60,611 nucleotides of DNA, from NCBI GenBank assembly GCA_937880095.1, contig CALFLK010000021.1, forward strand, positions 1 to 60,611, written 5' to 3'. Of the stretch, positions 7,776 through 16,863 are shown one piece after another. How positions within the stretch are numbered: the stretch's first letter is position 1; the number at the start of each line of letters is the position of its first letter. The notes under the pieces were generated by a model that saw only the letters and a program-made list of their open reading frames with translations, had not been told where the DNA came from and did not search any database. This DNA comes from an uncultured Faecalibacterium sp. (GTDB lineage Bacteria; Bacillota; Clostridia; Oscillospirales; Ruminococcaceae). The translations under genes and the position numbers were made by a program.

Positions 7776-8579
7776 TTACTTGTCCAAGGTCTGGTGAGAA
7801 GCATTGACCACTGCGAAAACATCGTCCTCGCTCAAAGTATGCGGATCAGCAGACTTTTCAACGTACATCAAATATTCGATATTGCCTTCCGGACCTTTTA
7901 CAGGGCTGAAATCAATACCCTTTACAGTAAAACCGTTTTCTACAGCAAAACCCATGGCATTTAAGATTACTTCACGATGGGTTGCGGGTTCGCGCACAAC
8001 ACCGTGCTTGCCGACTTTTTCCTTGCCAGCTTCGAACTGCGGTTTGACCAGGCAGACACCGACTGCATCTTCCGTAGTGATGCGCTGCGCAACCGGGAAA
8101 ATATGTTTCAGAGAGATAAAAGACACATCAACGCTGAAAAATTCGATCGTATCATCCAGCATTTCACGTTCCACATGGCGGATATTCGTGCGCTCCATAT
8201 TGATGACGCGTTCATCGGTACGCAAGCTCCATGCAAGCTGACCATAGCCCACATCCACCGCATAAACCTTTTTAGCGCCATTCTGAAGCATACAATCGGT
8301 AAAGCCACCGGTAGAAGCACCGATGTCCATACAAACTTTTCCATTAGGCGTAATGGGGAAAGACTGCATTGCTTTTTCCAGCTTCAAGCCGCCGCGGCTG
8401 ACATAACCAATATCTTTTCCGCGCACTTCAACCTTTGCATCTGCATTGATTTTTTCACCGGCTTTATCGATCTTCTGTTCATCAACGAACACAACACCAG
8501 CCATAATCAACGCCTTTGCGCGTTCACGGCTTTTCACCAGTCCGTTGTCTACCAAGTACTGATCCAAACGAATTTTCAC
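7776..8579 (-). CDS. tlyA: TlyA-family rRNA 2'-O-methyltransferase
   Basis: The first 60 residues are an S4 RNA-binding domain (RLDQYLVDNGLVKSRERAKAL). The rest is an FtsJ/RrmJ-like SAM-dependent methyltransferase with the SAM motif MDIGASTGGFTDCML near residue 85 and the acidic DVGYGQLAW. TlyA proteins 2'-O-methylate 16S and 23S rRNA in mycobacteria; clostridial homologues are assumed to do the same. The start is GTG and overlaps the dxs stop (GTGA), so translation is probably coupled. Length of 267 residues is typical. Confidence 0.93.
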   Translation of the reverse strand: MKIRLDQYLVDNGLVKSRERAKALIMAGVVFVDEQKIDKAGEKINADAKVEVRGKDIGYVSRGGLKLEKAMQSFPITPNGKVCMDIGASTGGFTDCMLQNGAKKVYAVDVGYGQLAWSLRTDERVINMERTNIRHVEREMLDDTIEFFSVDVSFISLKHIFPVAQRITTEDAVGVCLVKPQFEAGKEKVGKHGVVREPATHREVILNAMGFAVENGFTVKGIDFSPVKGPEGNIEYLMYVEKSADPHTLSEDDVFAVVNASHQTLDK

Positions 8580-10435
8580 AAGAGATTCTCCTTTATTGCA
8601 TTCGCCAAATCATCGGCGTCCAAATTCATAATCTTTTTCAGCTGCGGGACAGTAGTGTGTGTGAGCTTTTTCGGGTCCACTGCATGATGCAGATAGGAAC
8701 CCTTCCACTGCTGCTGTTGCAGACGCATCTGTAAGTGTTCGCCGATACCACCAGTCTGAACACATTCCTCGGCAAAGAGAATAGAAGGATACTGTGCCAA
8801 AGTTTCTACAAGTTTGTCCGAAATAGGCCAAATCTGCAGCAGTTTATAACAATCACAGCAGATACCATCTTCGTGCAGTTTTCTCTGTGCAAGCAGAACA
8901 TCTTCTGTTTCGCTGCCATAGCTGACCAATGCGATTTTCGCATTTTCGCTATGCTCTAAGCAGTCGAATGCATTTCCGGTACAAGGCAGTTCCTTCAAAA
9001 TCGAAGTTTCTGCTCCACGGGGATATCGAATCGCGCGGGGACCGGAGCGGTGCAGCAAACATTCTTCCATGCAGAAAGCAAGCTCGGAATAGTTTGCCGG
9101 AGACCAGGTAGGAATACCGATCTGGCTTAAAAATGCGGGATCATAAATACCCTGATGCGTTTCACCATCTCCGGGTACCAATCCGGCACGGTCGATGGCA
9201 ATCAGCACATTTTGCTCCAGAAGTTTTACATCATGGATCAACTGGTCATAACTGCGCTGCAAGAATGTAGAATACAGTGCAACAACAGGAAGCATCCCCT
9301 GACTTGCCAGTCCAGCAGCAAAAGTAATGGAATGCTGCTCTGCCATACCAACATCAAAGAAACGCTCTGGGAACTGGCGATAGAAATACTGTAAGCCGGT
9401 TCCATATTTCATTGCAGCAGTAATGGCACAGATGCGTTTATCCAGTTCGCCCAGTTCACAAAGCTGCTTGCCAAACGCGGTGGAAAAAGATTCTGCCGGT
9501 GAATTATCCGGGTCCATGCCATCCGGTGTAAAGGACGAAACACCGTGGAATTCGCCGGGATTTCGTTCCGCGGGGCTGTATCCTTTACCCTTTGTTGTTA
9601 CCACATGAATGAAAAGCGGTGCAGTTTGCTTTTGCAAATGAGAAAACAGCTCGGACAGCTCCGTAACATTATGACCGTCTACCGGACCGACATACTGAAA
9701 TCCCATTTCTTCGAACATGGTAGAATGATAAATCAATCGACGGATGCACTGCTTGACAGCCTGCAAGCCCTCACGCATAGGGGTGCCGATGACAGGAATT
9801 GCGTCCAGAAAAGACTGAACATTCGCTTTCGCACGGAAATACGCAGGGTCAGTTCGCAGTTGCGTCAAATAGCGCGCCATCGCACCAACATTTTTAGAAA
9901 TGGACATCTTATTGTCATTCAGGATCACAACAAGATTGTTCAAGGTATCGATGTTGTTCAGACCTTCGTAGACCATACCACCGGTAAAGGCACCATCGCC
10001 AATAATTGCGATTGCCTTGCCAGGTTCTTTTTTTAATTTCTTTGCCTGTGCCATACCGATTGCCAGAGACAGCGCAGTATTGCCATGTCCCGCGATAAAA
10101 GCATCATGTTCGCTTTCACGCGGATTTGGAAATCCGGAAATACCATCCAGCTGACGCAGTGTTGCAAATCGATCCTTGCGTCCGGTCAGTAGCTTGTGGG
10201 TATAGCATTGATGTCCAACATCAAAAATCAATTTATCTTGGGGTGAATTCAGCACGCGGTGCAGTGCAACCGTCAATTCGATTGCACCCAAGTTGGAAGA
10301 CAAATGACCGCCGGTTTGCGAGACACTTTCCAGCAGAAATTCACGAATCTCTGCACAAAGCAATGGCAACTGTTCCGTATCCAGCTTTTTCAAATCCGCA
10401 GGTGAATGGATTTGATCCAAAAGCGGCGTTTTCAT
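8576..10435 (-). CDS. dxs: 1-deoxy-D-xylulose-5-phosphate synthase
   Basis: Thiamine-diphosphate enzyme that condenses pyruvate and glyceraldehyde-3-phosphate, the first step of the MEP isoprenoid pathway. The ThDP motif is IGDGAFTGGMVYEGLNN (about residues 145-161), preceded by GHGNTALSLAIG. The transketolase pyrimidine domain includes MAEQHSITFAAGLASQG and the C-terminal transketolase domain follows PRGAETS. At 619 residues it is full length. It is in one operon with ispA, so the window supplies both the entry and a chain-elongation step of isoprenoid synthesis. Confidence 0.97.
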   Translation of the reverse strand: MKTPLLDQIHSPADLKKLDTEQLPLLCAEIREFLLESVSQTGGHLSSNLGAIELTVALHRVLNSPQDKLIFDVGHQCYTHKLLTGRKDRFATLRQLDGISGFPNPRESEHDAFIAGHGNTALSLAIGMAQAKKLKKEPGKAIAIIGDGAFTGGMVYEGLNNIDTLNNLVVILNDNKMSISKNVGAMARYLTQLRTDPAYFRAKANVQSFLDAIPVIGTPMREGLQAVKQCIRRLIYHSTMFEEMGFQYVGPVDGHNVTELSELFSHLQKQTAPLFIHVVTTKGKGYSPAERNPGEFHGVSSFTPDGMDPDNSPAESFSTAFGKQLCELGELDKRICAITAAMKYGTGLQYFYRQFPERFFDVGMAEQHSITFAAGLASQGMLPVVALYSTFLQRSYDQLIHDVKLLEQNVLIAIDRAGLVPGDGETHQGIYDPAFLSQIGIPTWSPANYSELAFCMEECLLHRSGPRAIRYPRGAETSILKELPCTGNAFDCLEHSENAKIALVSYGSETEDVLLAQRKLHEDGICCDCYKLLQIWPISDKLVETLAQYPSILFAEECVQTGGIGEHLQMRLQQQQWKGSYLHHAVDPKKLTHTTVPQLKKIMNLDADDLANAIKENLL

Positions 10436-10454
10436 ACTCTCTCTCCTAGTTTCA

Positions 10455-10925
10455 TTATACAGCCATCGGCATCAAGATACCGACCAGAAATCCTACCAGT
10501 GCGCCGCTGATTACTTCAATCGGCGTATGACCAACCATTTCCTGCAGCTGTTTGTCGCCCAGGATGGGCAGCTTTTGTGCACCCTGATCCAACCACTCGC
10601 GAATCAGTTGATTCAGGACTTTTGCCTGTTCGCCAGCCTGGCGGCGAACACCCATTGCATCGTGCATGGTAATGATTGCAACCACTGCTGCAATGGCAAA
10701 AATTGCAGAGTTAACACCAGCCACACGTCCAGTAGCAGCAACCATGGCGCAAACCGTAGCGCTATGTGCGCTGGGCCAGCCACCGTCGCCCCACATACGA
10801 GAAATGTCGACTTTGCGGCACAGCATACAGTTAATGATCGTCTTTAATACCTGTGCAATAAGCCAGGCAACCATTGCTGTAACCAGAATAAAATTCCATT
10901 GCAAAAGCTGGTTAAATACACGCAT
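10455..10925 (-). CDS. Divergent PAP2-family membrane protein (DUF212/YuiD-like)
   Basis: A small integral membrane protein of about 156 residues with four to five hydrophobic segments. The motif MWGDGGWPSAHSATVCAM contains the PSxHS element of PAP2 phosphatases, and DAMGVRRQAGEQAKVLN is the second conserved block of the YuiD/DUF212 group. These proteins are thought to act on lipid pyrophosphates but few have been tested. Its place between ispA and dxs makes a role in polyprenyl phosphate metabolism attractive, as inference. I chose ATG at 10925, with AAAGGA eleven bases upstream; TTG two codons earlier is an alternative. Confidence 0.88.
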   Translation of the reverse strand: MRVFNQLLQWNFILVTAMVAWLIAQVLKTIINCMLCRKVDISRMWGDGGWPSAHSATVCAMVAATGRVAGVNSAIFAIAAVVAIITMHDAMGVRRQAGEQAKVLNQLIREWLDQGAQKLPILGDKQLQEMVGHTPIEVISGALVGFLVGILMPMAV

Positions 10926-10955
10926 TGTCAATCCGTTCCTTTCAACAAAATTTAG

Positions 10956-11843
10956 TTAGTTTTTTCGATCCAATAATTGGCGGGCCAGCTGAACCAAGAA
11001 GTCTGCGCTGGCACCAAACTGCTGCTCCATGCGTTTGCAGTTATCCTCATTGATCTTTTGCGCCAGCTGCATTGCACCATCTGCTCCATACAGCGTTGCA
11101 AAAGTCACTTTTCCATTTTCAGCATCGCTACCAACCGGTTTGCCCAATGTTTCGCTGGTCGCAGTAACATCCAGAACATCGTCTACAATCTGGAAAACCA
11201 GTCCTAAATCATAGGCATATTGTTCCAAAACCCGGCGGGTTTCATTATCAGCCTGTGCGGCAGATGCACCCATTTGAACAGCTGCGTTAATCAATGCACC
11301 GGTCTTATAATGATGGATGGAATCCAGAACCGCACGATCAGGTGTTTTTTCTTCCCATGCAATATCCAGTTCCTGACCGAAAATCATACCGCGGCTGCCG
11401 CCGCCTGCTGCCAAAGCCTTTACTGCATCTGCACAAACTTTCGGCTCTGCACCAGACTGGACGATAGCCTCGAAGGCTTCTGTTAACAGTACATCGCCCG
11501 CCAGTGTTGCGGTGGTTTCGCCGAATTTTTTGTGGCAGGAAAGGCGTCCGCGACGGTAGTCGTCGTTATCCATGCACGGCAAATCATCGTGAATGAGCGA
11601 ATAGCAATGCAGCATCTCTACGGCTGCGGAAAAATGCTCAGCGGCATCCATATCACCATTCAGCATATCACAGGTAGCCAGTACTAAAATAGCGCGAACA
11701 CGTTTGCCACCGCCCAAGAGGCTGTAGCGTGCTGCCTGACATACAACAGACTCCTCAGGCAAATACAGATCAACAGCTCGATCCAATGCATTTTCGGTGC
11801 GTGTCAAATAGTGTTGATACTGTGTTTCATAGTTCTGCATCAT
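10956..11843 (-). CDS. ispA: Polyprenyl synthetase (farnesyl diphosphate synthase, IspA-type)
   Basis: Short-chain trans-isoprenyl diphosphate synthase, cytoplasmic. The first aspartate-rich motif is DDLPCMDND (about residues 92-100) with YSLIHDD before it. The second is FQIVDDVLDVTA. LGGGKRVRAIL near residue 45 binds the substrate diphosphate. The 295-residue length and GDGA-like C-terminal region fit geranyl/farnesyl synthases. It overlaps the xseB stop by one base (TAATG) and has GGAGGA upstream. The xseA-xseB-ispA-dxs-tlyA order is classic for Firmicutes. Confidence 0.96.
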   Translation of the reverse strand: MMQNYETQYQHYLTRTENALDRAVDLYLPEESVVCQAARYSLLGGGKRVRAILVLATCDMLNGDMDAAEHFSAAVEMLHCYSLIHDDLPCMDNDDYRRGRLSCHKKFGETTATLAGDVLLTEAFEAIVQSGAEPKVCADAVKALAAGGGSRGMIFGQELDIAWEEKTPDRAVLDSIHHYKTGALINAAVQMGASAAQADNETRRVLEQYAYDLGLVFQIVDDVLDVTATSETLGKPVGSDAENGKVTFATLYGADGAMQLAQKINEDNCKRMEQQFGASADFLVQLARQLLDRKN

Positions 11844-12064
11844 TATGACAAATCCTCCTGCACAGTATGATTTTGTAGTTTTGCATCAATTTCTTCAATT
11901 TGCAGCTGTGCTGCATCCAAAGTGGTATTGCAGTAAGAAATCAGCTCAGCTGCTTCACTATATAATTTTAAGGATTCATTTAAGGGGGTCGCTTCGTCAC
12001 TGATTTTGTCTAAGATCAGTTCCAGACGTGCAATACCGTCTTCAAAATTCTTTGGTTTCTTCAT
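11843..12064 (-). CDS. xseB: Exodeoxyribonuclease VII small subunit
   Basis: Short helical protein of 73 residues beginning MKKPKNFEDGIARLELILDK, with the family pattern FE-x8-L-x-x-I and ESLKLYSEAAELISYC. It pairs with XseA to make exonuclease VII, which degrades single-stranded DNA from both ends. GGAGG lies seven bases before the chosen ATG at 12064, and that ATG overlaps the xseA stop (ATGA), indicating coupled translation. Confidence 0.95.
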   Translation of the reverse strand: MKKPKNFEDGIARLELILDKISDEATPLNESLKLYSEAAELISYCNTTLDAAQLQIEEIDAKLQNHTVQEDLS

Positions 12065-13266
12065 TTGTTTTCCTCCGTGTCTTGTACGAAACAACGAAGT
12101 GTTTTGTCCTGTCCCACTACATGAACCGTATCCCCTGCGTGAATCTGATTGATTTTTACACAGTGTCCCTTATCATCCTGCAATATCGTGTAACCACGCG
12201 CAAGCGTGCGATAAGGGCTGAGAGAATCGGTTAAAGCGGTGCAATGCAGCAGATTCTTCTGTTTTTGATGGTATAGCTGCTGCATTTGCTGGGACAATTT
12301 TCTTTGTGCATCCACAATGGATTCTCTCCGGACAGCAAGCGATTGCTGACACGGATTCTCTGAAAAGCAAAGTGCGAATTCAGCAAACTCATTATAACAC
12401 AATGCGATACGATTTTGCATAATTCGCTGCATACTTTCTCCAAAATTGCATAATTGCTGCCGAATTTTGGCTTGGTTGGGTACAGCAAGCTCTGCGGCAG
12501 CGGATGGCGTTGGAGCCCGCTGATCTGCCACATAGTCCAGAATGGTTGTATCAATTTCGTGTCCGATTGCACTAATCAACGGTATCGGACAGCGAAAGGC
12601 GGCGCGCGCAATGCATTCTGCATTAAATACCCACAGATCTTCTCGACTGCCACCGCCTCGTGCAACGATGATAACGTCCACGTTGGGTTGTTTGCCCAGA
12701 AAATCAATACCCTTGGCTACTTGCTCAGCTGCTTCAAAGCCCTGCACAGAAACAGGATATAACAAAACCTTGACCAGCGGCCAGCGTCGGGTCAAGACAT
12801 TGCGGATATCTTGCAGAACAGCGCCGGTTTTACTGGTAACCAAGCCAATGCATTTCGGCTGAGCGGGCAACGGCTGTTTGGCATCTGGATCAAAAAGTCC
12901 TTCTGCGAAAAGCTTTTTCTTCAGCTGCTCAAGCGCTAACTGTGCGCTGCCGATTCCGTCAGGGAACATATCCGTTACATATACCTGAAAAGCACCACCC
13001 TGTTCATAGAGCGTAGCGCGACAGCGCACTACAACCCGCATTCCTTCTTCCGGACGAAATGCCAGTCGCTGTGCTTCTCTGCGAAACATGACTGCCTTTA
13101 CAGTAGCTTGGTCATCTCGAAGAGAAAAATAGCAATGTCCGCTGCGTGCATTTTGGACAAAATTTGCAACCTCGCCGCACAGCGTTAAATCAAACAGTGC
13201 GTCGTCTGCATCCAATATCGTTTTCACATAGCGGTTTAGCTCAGTAACGGTAAATACGTTCTCCAC
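12061..13266 (-). CDS. xseA: Exodeoxyribonuclease VII large subunit
   Basis: Catalytic subunit of exonuclease VII. The N-terminal 100 residues form an OB fold (FTVTELNRYVKTIL; LCGEVANFVQNARSGHCYFS). The catalytic region includes CIGLVTSKTGAVLQDI and the conserved VARGGGSREDLWVFN, followed by ISAIGHEIDTTILDYVAD. The long C-terminal part is a predicted helical arm that binds several XseB copies. At 401 residues it is close to the usual length. It starts six bases before the end of the upstream TsaD-like gene. Confidence 0.96.
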   Translation of the reverse strand: MENVFTVTELNRYVKTILDADDALFDLTLCGEVANFVQNARSGHCYFSLRDDQATVKAVMFRREAQRLAFRPEEGMRVVVRCRATLYEQGGAFQVYVTDMFPDGIGSAQLALEQLKKKLFAEGLFDPDAKQPLPAQPKCIGLVTSKTGAVLQDIRNVLTRRWPLVKVLLYPVSVQGFEAAEQVAKGIDFLGKQPNVDVIIVARGGGSREDLWVFNAECIARAAFRCPIPLISAIGHEIDTTILDYVADQRAPTPSAAAELAVPNQAKIRQQLCNFGESMQRIMQNRIALCYNEFAEFALCFSENPCQQSLAVRRESIVDAQRKLSQQMQQLYHQKQKNLLHCTALTDSLSPYRTLARGYTILQDDKGHCVKINQIHAGDTVHVVGQDKTLRCFVQDTEENK

Positions 13267-13271
13267 TTTGA

Positions 13272-14201
13272 TCAGCCCTCTTTTGCTTCTCTCGCCGCAA
13301 GGATAGATACACCGATTGCGTTGTCGCTGGAATATTTACCCGGTACGAAATAGGTTCCCGGTAAATGCCGCTGTACATAATCACGAATGATTTCGCTGCT
13401 CATTACACCGCCAGCGCATACTACAGGCAAGCCGGGATATTCTTTCTTTGCTGCCTTCGTCATACGGACAACGGTTTCGGCTACGCAGCACAGACAGTAC
13501 TTACATACATATTCTTTGCTCTTTCCCTGTGCAATCAGCGCATTGCACTGATTTTCCAGTCCGGAAAGACTGCAATTCAGACCACGAACCGTGCATTTTC
13601 CCTTGATGGGTTCCTCGCATTGTGCAGCAAGGCGGGATACTTCTACCCCGGCGGGAAACGCAAAACCCAGTTTTACGCCTAAACGATCCACTGCCTGCCC
13701 GGCATACAAATCGCTGCTGGTACCCAGAAGCTGAATACTGCGGACGGCATCACACAGCAAAAGGTCGGTAGTTCCACCAGAAATATGGAACAGCAAAACC
13801 TTTTGTTCCAACAAGTCCATTCCGCCAGCAGCAAAAAGTGCAGCTGCGGCATGTCCCTGCTGATGTGTCGTTTTAATCAGCGGAATTCCCTTCGTTAAAG
13901 AGATTGCGGTTGCTGCATTTACACCTGCCAGAAAGCACGGCATATAACTGCCCTCTTCCGGGCGAGGCTTGGCAGAAACACCTATAGCAGAAATTTTTGT
14001 CAGGTCACATTCCTGATTGAGCTCTTCCAACAGACTGGGAAGTGCTTCGGTATGATGAAAAAGTGCTTCACTCTGACGCAGGCCCAGCTGTCCTGCCTTA
14101 ACGGGTAAAAAGCGCTTCTTATCACAAACAACCTCCCCGGCGTCGTTGTAGACAGCCAGGGAGGTTGCATAATTGCTGGTATCGATTCCAAGTGTAAACA
14201 T
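13272..14201 (-). CDS. TsaD/Gcp-like (peptidase M22 family) protein, probable paralogue
   Basis: An ASKHA-fold protein related to TsaD (YgjD/Kae1), the enzyme that makes threonylcarbamoyl-adenosine in tRNA. It begins FTLGIDTSNYATSLAVYN, contains the metal-site pattern HxxxH in THQQGHAAAAL (near residue 110), and has SGGTTDLLL and VCAGGVMSSEII. It is more divergent than a true TsaD: the usual HLEGH is HQQGH and the N-terminal ETSCDETA block is replaced by DTSNYATS. Such TsaD-like genes between nusB and xseA are widespread in Clostridia, but I know of no established function. The ATG at 14201 has AGGA nine bases upstream, inside the end of nusB. Confidence 0.85.
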   Translation of the reverse strand: MFTLGIDTSNYATSLAVYNDAGEVVCDKKRFLPVKAGQLGLRQSEALFHHTEALPSLLEELNQECDLTKISAIGVSAKPRPEEGSYMPCFLAGVNAATAISLTKGIPLIKTTHQQGHAAAALFAAGGMDLLEQKVLLFHISGGTTDLLLCDAVRSIQLLGTSSDLYAGQAVDRLGVKLGFAFPAGVEVSRLAAQCEEPIKGKCTVRGLNCSLSGLENQCNALIAQGKSKEYVCKYCLCCVAETVVRMTKAAKKEYPGLPVVCAGGVMSSEIIRDYVQRHLPGTYFVPGKYSSDNAIGVSILAAREAKEG

Positions 14202-14205
14202 TCGT

Positions 14206-14646
14206 TTATTCCTGTGTTTCTTTCTCCTCGTCATCAACCAGGTGCAGATCGTTTGCAACGCTGCCCATCAGACCGTTGACGAATTGATAATCCTCGTCAC
14301 CACCGTATTTTTTTGCCAGCTCAACAGCTTCATTGATTACAACACTGGGCATCTTCTTCTGACCAAAGACCAGTTCAGCCACACCCAGACGCAGAACAGC
14401 CAGCGTAACGCGGGGCAGTCGATTCATCGTCCAGCCACGCAGACGCTCTGCAATCAGATCGTCTACTTCAGCAGAATGGTTATAGTACAGCTTCAACAGC
14501 TGTTCACCGAAAGCATCAACAACATGCTCTTCGGTTTCACGGTTAGTTTCCAGCACTTCCGTCAGAGATACATCTCCGAATGTTGCAGAAAAAGCTGCAA
14601 GGAATGCATTTTCACGAGCTTCACGGCGGCGCAATACGTTTTCCAT
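14206..14646 (-). CDS. nusB: Transcription antitermination factor NusB
   Basis: Small all-helical RNA-binding protein that, with NusE (S10), binds boxA of rRNA transcripts for antitermination. Visible family blocks are RRREARENAFLAAF near the N terminus, LPRVTLAVLRLGVAEL, the strongly conserved VVINEAVELAKKYGGDEDYQFVNG (C-terminal third), and a charged tail. The ATG at 14646 has GAGAGGA six bases upstream; 146 residues is normal. It is followed by the TsaD-like gene without a gap. Confidence 0.95.
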   Translation of the reverse strand: MENVLRRREARENAFLAAFSATFGDVSLTEVLETNRETEEHVVDAFGEQLLKLYYNHSAEVDDLIAERLRGWTMNRLPRVTLAVLRLGVAELVFGQKKMPSVVINEAVELAKKYGGDEDYQFVNGLMGSVANDLHLVDDEEKETQE

Positions 14647-14697
14647 AAATTTCCTCTCACGCAATGATCCCGCTGACCGGGACATCTTTTCACATAA

Positions 14698-15063
14698 TTA
14701 AACTTCCGGCTGCTTAACGGCAATACCTGCCACAATAATATTCACCTGGCTGACGGTAACACCGGTCATGTTCTGGATGGCGTTCTTCACGTTCTCCTGA
14801 ACCTTAGCTGCTACGTTAGGAACTTTGCAGCCAAATGCAACCATGACATACATCGTCAGACGAACAGTACCGTCCTTGACATCTACTTCAACCGGCTGCT
14901 GGATGCTGACACGCTCCAGAATGCCGCGTACGGTTTTGTGACCGCCACAGGCGATGTCAGCAACTCCGTCGATTTCCATTGCCGCACACTTTGCGATCTT
15001 AGAAATAGCATCGGTAGAAATCTGCAGGCTGTTGCCTACCAAAACTGCGTTCTTTCCGTCCAT
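14698..15063 (-). CDS. Asp23/Gls24 family envelope protein
   Basis: A 121-residue Asp23-family (alkaline shock protein) protein: LQISTDAISKIAKCAAMEIDGVADI, then the variable middle and VRLTMYVMVAFGCKVPNVAAKVQENVKNAIQNMTGVTVSQVNI. These proteins attach to the membrane through partners and are linked to envelope stress, although in Clostridia the copy beside nusB is poorly studied. AGGAGGT lies before the chosen ATG at 15063. It opens the housekeeping operon behind its own promoter. Confidence 0.92.
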   Translation of the reverse strand: MDGKNAVLVGNSLQISTDAISKIAKCAAMEIDGVADIACGGHKTVRGILERVSIQQPVEVDVKDGTVRLTMYVMVAFGCKVPNVAAKVQENVKNAIQNMTGVTVSQVNIIVAGIAVKQPEV

Positions 15064-15150
15064 ATCTGTACCTCCTAAAACCGGTGATCCCGGTAGGTTT
15101 TGCATACGTTTTACTGCCAGAAAGGCATTTCTTTACCAAATGATAGTAAT

Positions 15151-15179
15151 ATTATACCATCGTTTTGCGTTTTATACAA
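15151..15179 (-). promoter_or_regulatory. Promoter of the asp23-to-recN operon
   Basis: TATAAT (15151-15156) with a weaker TTGTAT (15174-15179) 17 bases upstream on the minus strand. It lies in the 120-base gap between spoIIIAH and asp23, so vegetative transcription can start independently of the sporulation operon. Confidence 0.75.
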
Positions 15180-15183
15180 CACT

Positions 15184-15882
15184 TTACTTCACTTCTACCA
15201 GAGTAATGTCCTGCGCACTCAGTTCAGGGCACTTGGAAAGCAGGATATCCCGAATCTGCGCAACCTGATTTGCGCTCAGCCCGGAACCGGAAACGGTCAT
15301 CACGGTTATGTCGGCTTTTCCATCGTTCAAAAAGCACAGACAATCCGCAAAACCCTTGGCTTTTACAAGGGTTTCCACTTCATTTTCGGTTGTAACTACA
15401 TTGAGATGATCGGTCATCTTCTTGGTCAGGTCTGCCTTTTCCTCATCGGTCAGCGAGGATTTCTTCAGACGCTTTTCCAAATCGTCCAAAACGCCGTCCC
15501 GCGTTTTGGTACGTTCCAGACGTGCGCTCTCAAAAAATTCGCTTCCGCTGTCCTTGGTCACACTGACCAGCTGCGCTTCGCCGTAATTTTTATCCGCAGA
15601 ATCCAGAGCTTCCTGTTCAGTGACCAAGCCGTCCATTACAGGGATTGCTTCCGGCGCGCTGGCTTCTACTTCGGTTTCTCCGTCTGGCTGGGCAGCGACA
15701 GGCTCTGTGTCAGATTGCCCGTTGAGATCCGCATTGGCTGCAGCGGACACCAGATCCTCAGGCGATTCTGCTTTCGTGTGGAATGGTGATGCATACTGCC
15801 AGTTCAGATAAACTGCAACACCAAGTGCGCCAACCAAAGCCAGTGCGGTAGCACGCTGTGACCATTTGCTTGTGTTTTTCAT
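15184..15882 (-). CDS. spoIIIAH: Stage III sporulation protein AH
   Basis: Mother-cell component of the SpoIIIA-SpoIIQ channel (feeding tube) across the engulfing membranes. One N-terminal transmembrane segment (about residues 12-28: ATALALVGALGVAVYLNW) is followed by a low-complexity acidic linker and a C-terminal ring-forming domain similar to YscJ/FliF (SLTDEEKADLTKKMTDHLNVV to the end). Its ring domain is expected to contact SpoIIQ in the intermembrane space. The gene is the last of the eight-gene spoIIIA operon. Confidence 0.93.
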   Translation of the reverse strand: MKNTSKWSQRATALALVGALGVAVYLNWQYASPFHTKAESPEDLVSAAANADLNGQSDTEPVAAQPDGETEVEASAPEAIPVMDGLVTEQEALDSADKNYGEAQLVSVTKDSGSEFFESARLERTKTRDGVLDDLEKRLKKSSLTDEEKADLTKKMTDHLNVVTTENEVETLVKAKGFADCLCFLNDGKADITVMTVSGSGLSANQVAQIRDILLSKCPELSAQDITLVEVK

Positions 15883-15896
15883 CGTTGTTCCCCCTG

Positions 15897-16406
15897 TTAA
15901 CTCATTTTTGTTACGCTGATTCTTCCAGTGGAAAGCCCCAGCAGTGAAGACAAGATTTCGTGGATTTGTGCAGCGACCTTAACATTATCACCACCCTCAC
16001 ATAAAACCGCGACACCACCGATTTCCGGCGTTTGTATCGTTTCGGTCAGAGCCCCGCCATCATCCAAAAGGATATGGGTCTTTTCCGTTCCGCCCATGCT
16101 GTCGCGTTCATCAGTTGCATAGACATTCAGCTGGGTAGATTCCAATGTGACCATTACACGCGTCTTTCCTGCACCGTCAACATCGCTGAGCAGATCTTCC
16201 AGACGATGTTCCAATTCTTGCTCATAAGCATAAAAATCTTCGCCGGAAGACGGTGCTTCTGCGGCCTTTATTTTTTCTTTTGTGCTGTTTCCGCCCAGCA
16301 AAAGATAGCTGCCCAAAAGCAGCAGTGCGGGAATCAAAAGCAAACGCCGATTTTCCGCACGAAGAAAATAGGAAAGGTTTCGTTTCTCTTGCTTTGATTC
16401 ATCCAT
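15897..16406 (-). CDS. spoIIIAG: Stage III sporulation protein AG
   Basis: Ring-forming channel component. A short charged N terminus, one transmembrane helix (LLLIPALLLLGSYLLLGG) and a YscJ/FliF-like domain with RLEDLLSDVDGAGKTRVMVTLES and EIGGVAVLCEGGDNVKVAAQI are visible. ATG at 16406 was chosen because TGGAG lies six bases upstream and the gene then overlaps the spoIIIAF stop by eight bases (ATGGATGA). The 169-residue product is slightly shorter than the Bacillus protein. Confidence 0.93.
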   Translation of the reverse strand: MDESKQEKRNLSYFLRAENRRLLLIPALLLLGSYLLLGGNSTKEKIKAAEAPSSGEDFYAYEQELEHRLEDLLSDVDGAGKTRVMVTLESTQLNVYATDERDSMGGTEKTHILLDDGGALTETIQTPEIGGVAVLCEGGDNVKVAAQIHEILSSLLGLSTGRISVTKMS

Positions 16407-16863
16407 ATGTTTCTCCAGTCTGCCATAGAATTTCATTTGCGGAAAAGTCCGATAAAATTTCCTCAGCTTGTGGGGATGGCTCCCCTGTCAGCCGAATTTG
16501 TTGAATTGTGATATCACCCTGATCGGTTACATTCAATTCTATTTCAGCCTGAGCAGAAATATTTGCCTGCTGTAACCGTGTTTCACAGGAATTTTCCAGG
16601 TTGTGCTGGATTTCAAGCAGCAGTGTGTCGGTATATGGACAGTCGGCGGCATCCTGTGAAATTTGTGGTGATACAGCGGAAGAAGGCAGTGGTTCAAAGG
16701 AAAGCCCGCTGAAGCAGTGCAGGAGTGTTGCAATCATATAAAGACCTGTAACACTTTGAATCACTTTTCGGCTGCTGTCGGAAGAAAAAAACTCTTGCAG
16801 TACACCAGTAAAAATACAGGTAAGGCAGTAGGCACGGACAAGTGCGCTGAAAGAATGCATCAT
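16399..16863 (-). CDS. spoIIIAF: Stage III sporulation protein AF
   Basis: Two N-terminal hydrophobic helices (ALVRAYCLTCIFTGVLQEFF and IQSVTGLYMIATLLHCF) and a soluble C-terminal domain of about 80 residues match SpoIIIAF. The ATG at 16863 overlaps the spoIIIAE stop (ATGA); a second ATG follows directly. The open frame extends far upstream inside spoIIIAE, but that part is the shadow of the other gene. Length of 154 residues is short but compatible. Confidence 0.88.
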   Translation of the reverse strand: MMHSFSALVRAYCLTCIFTGVLQEFFSSDSSRKVIQSVTGLYMIATLLHCFSGLSFEPLPSSAVSPQISQDAADCPYTDTLLLEIQHNLENSCETRLQQANISAQAEIELNVTDQGDITIQQIRLTGEPSPQAEEILSDFSANEILWQTGETYG

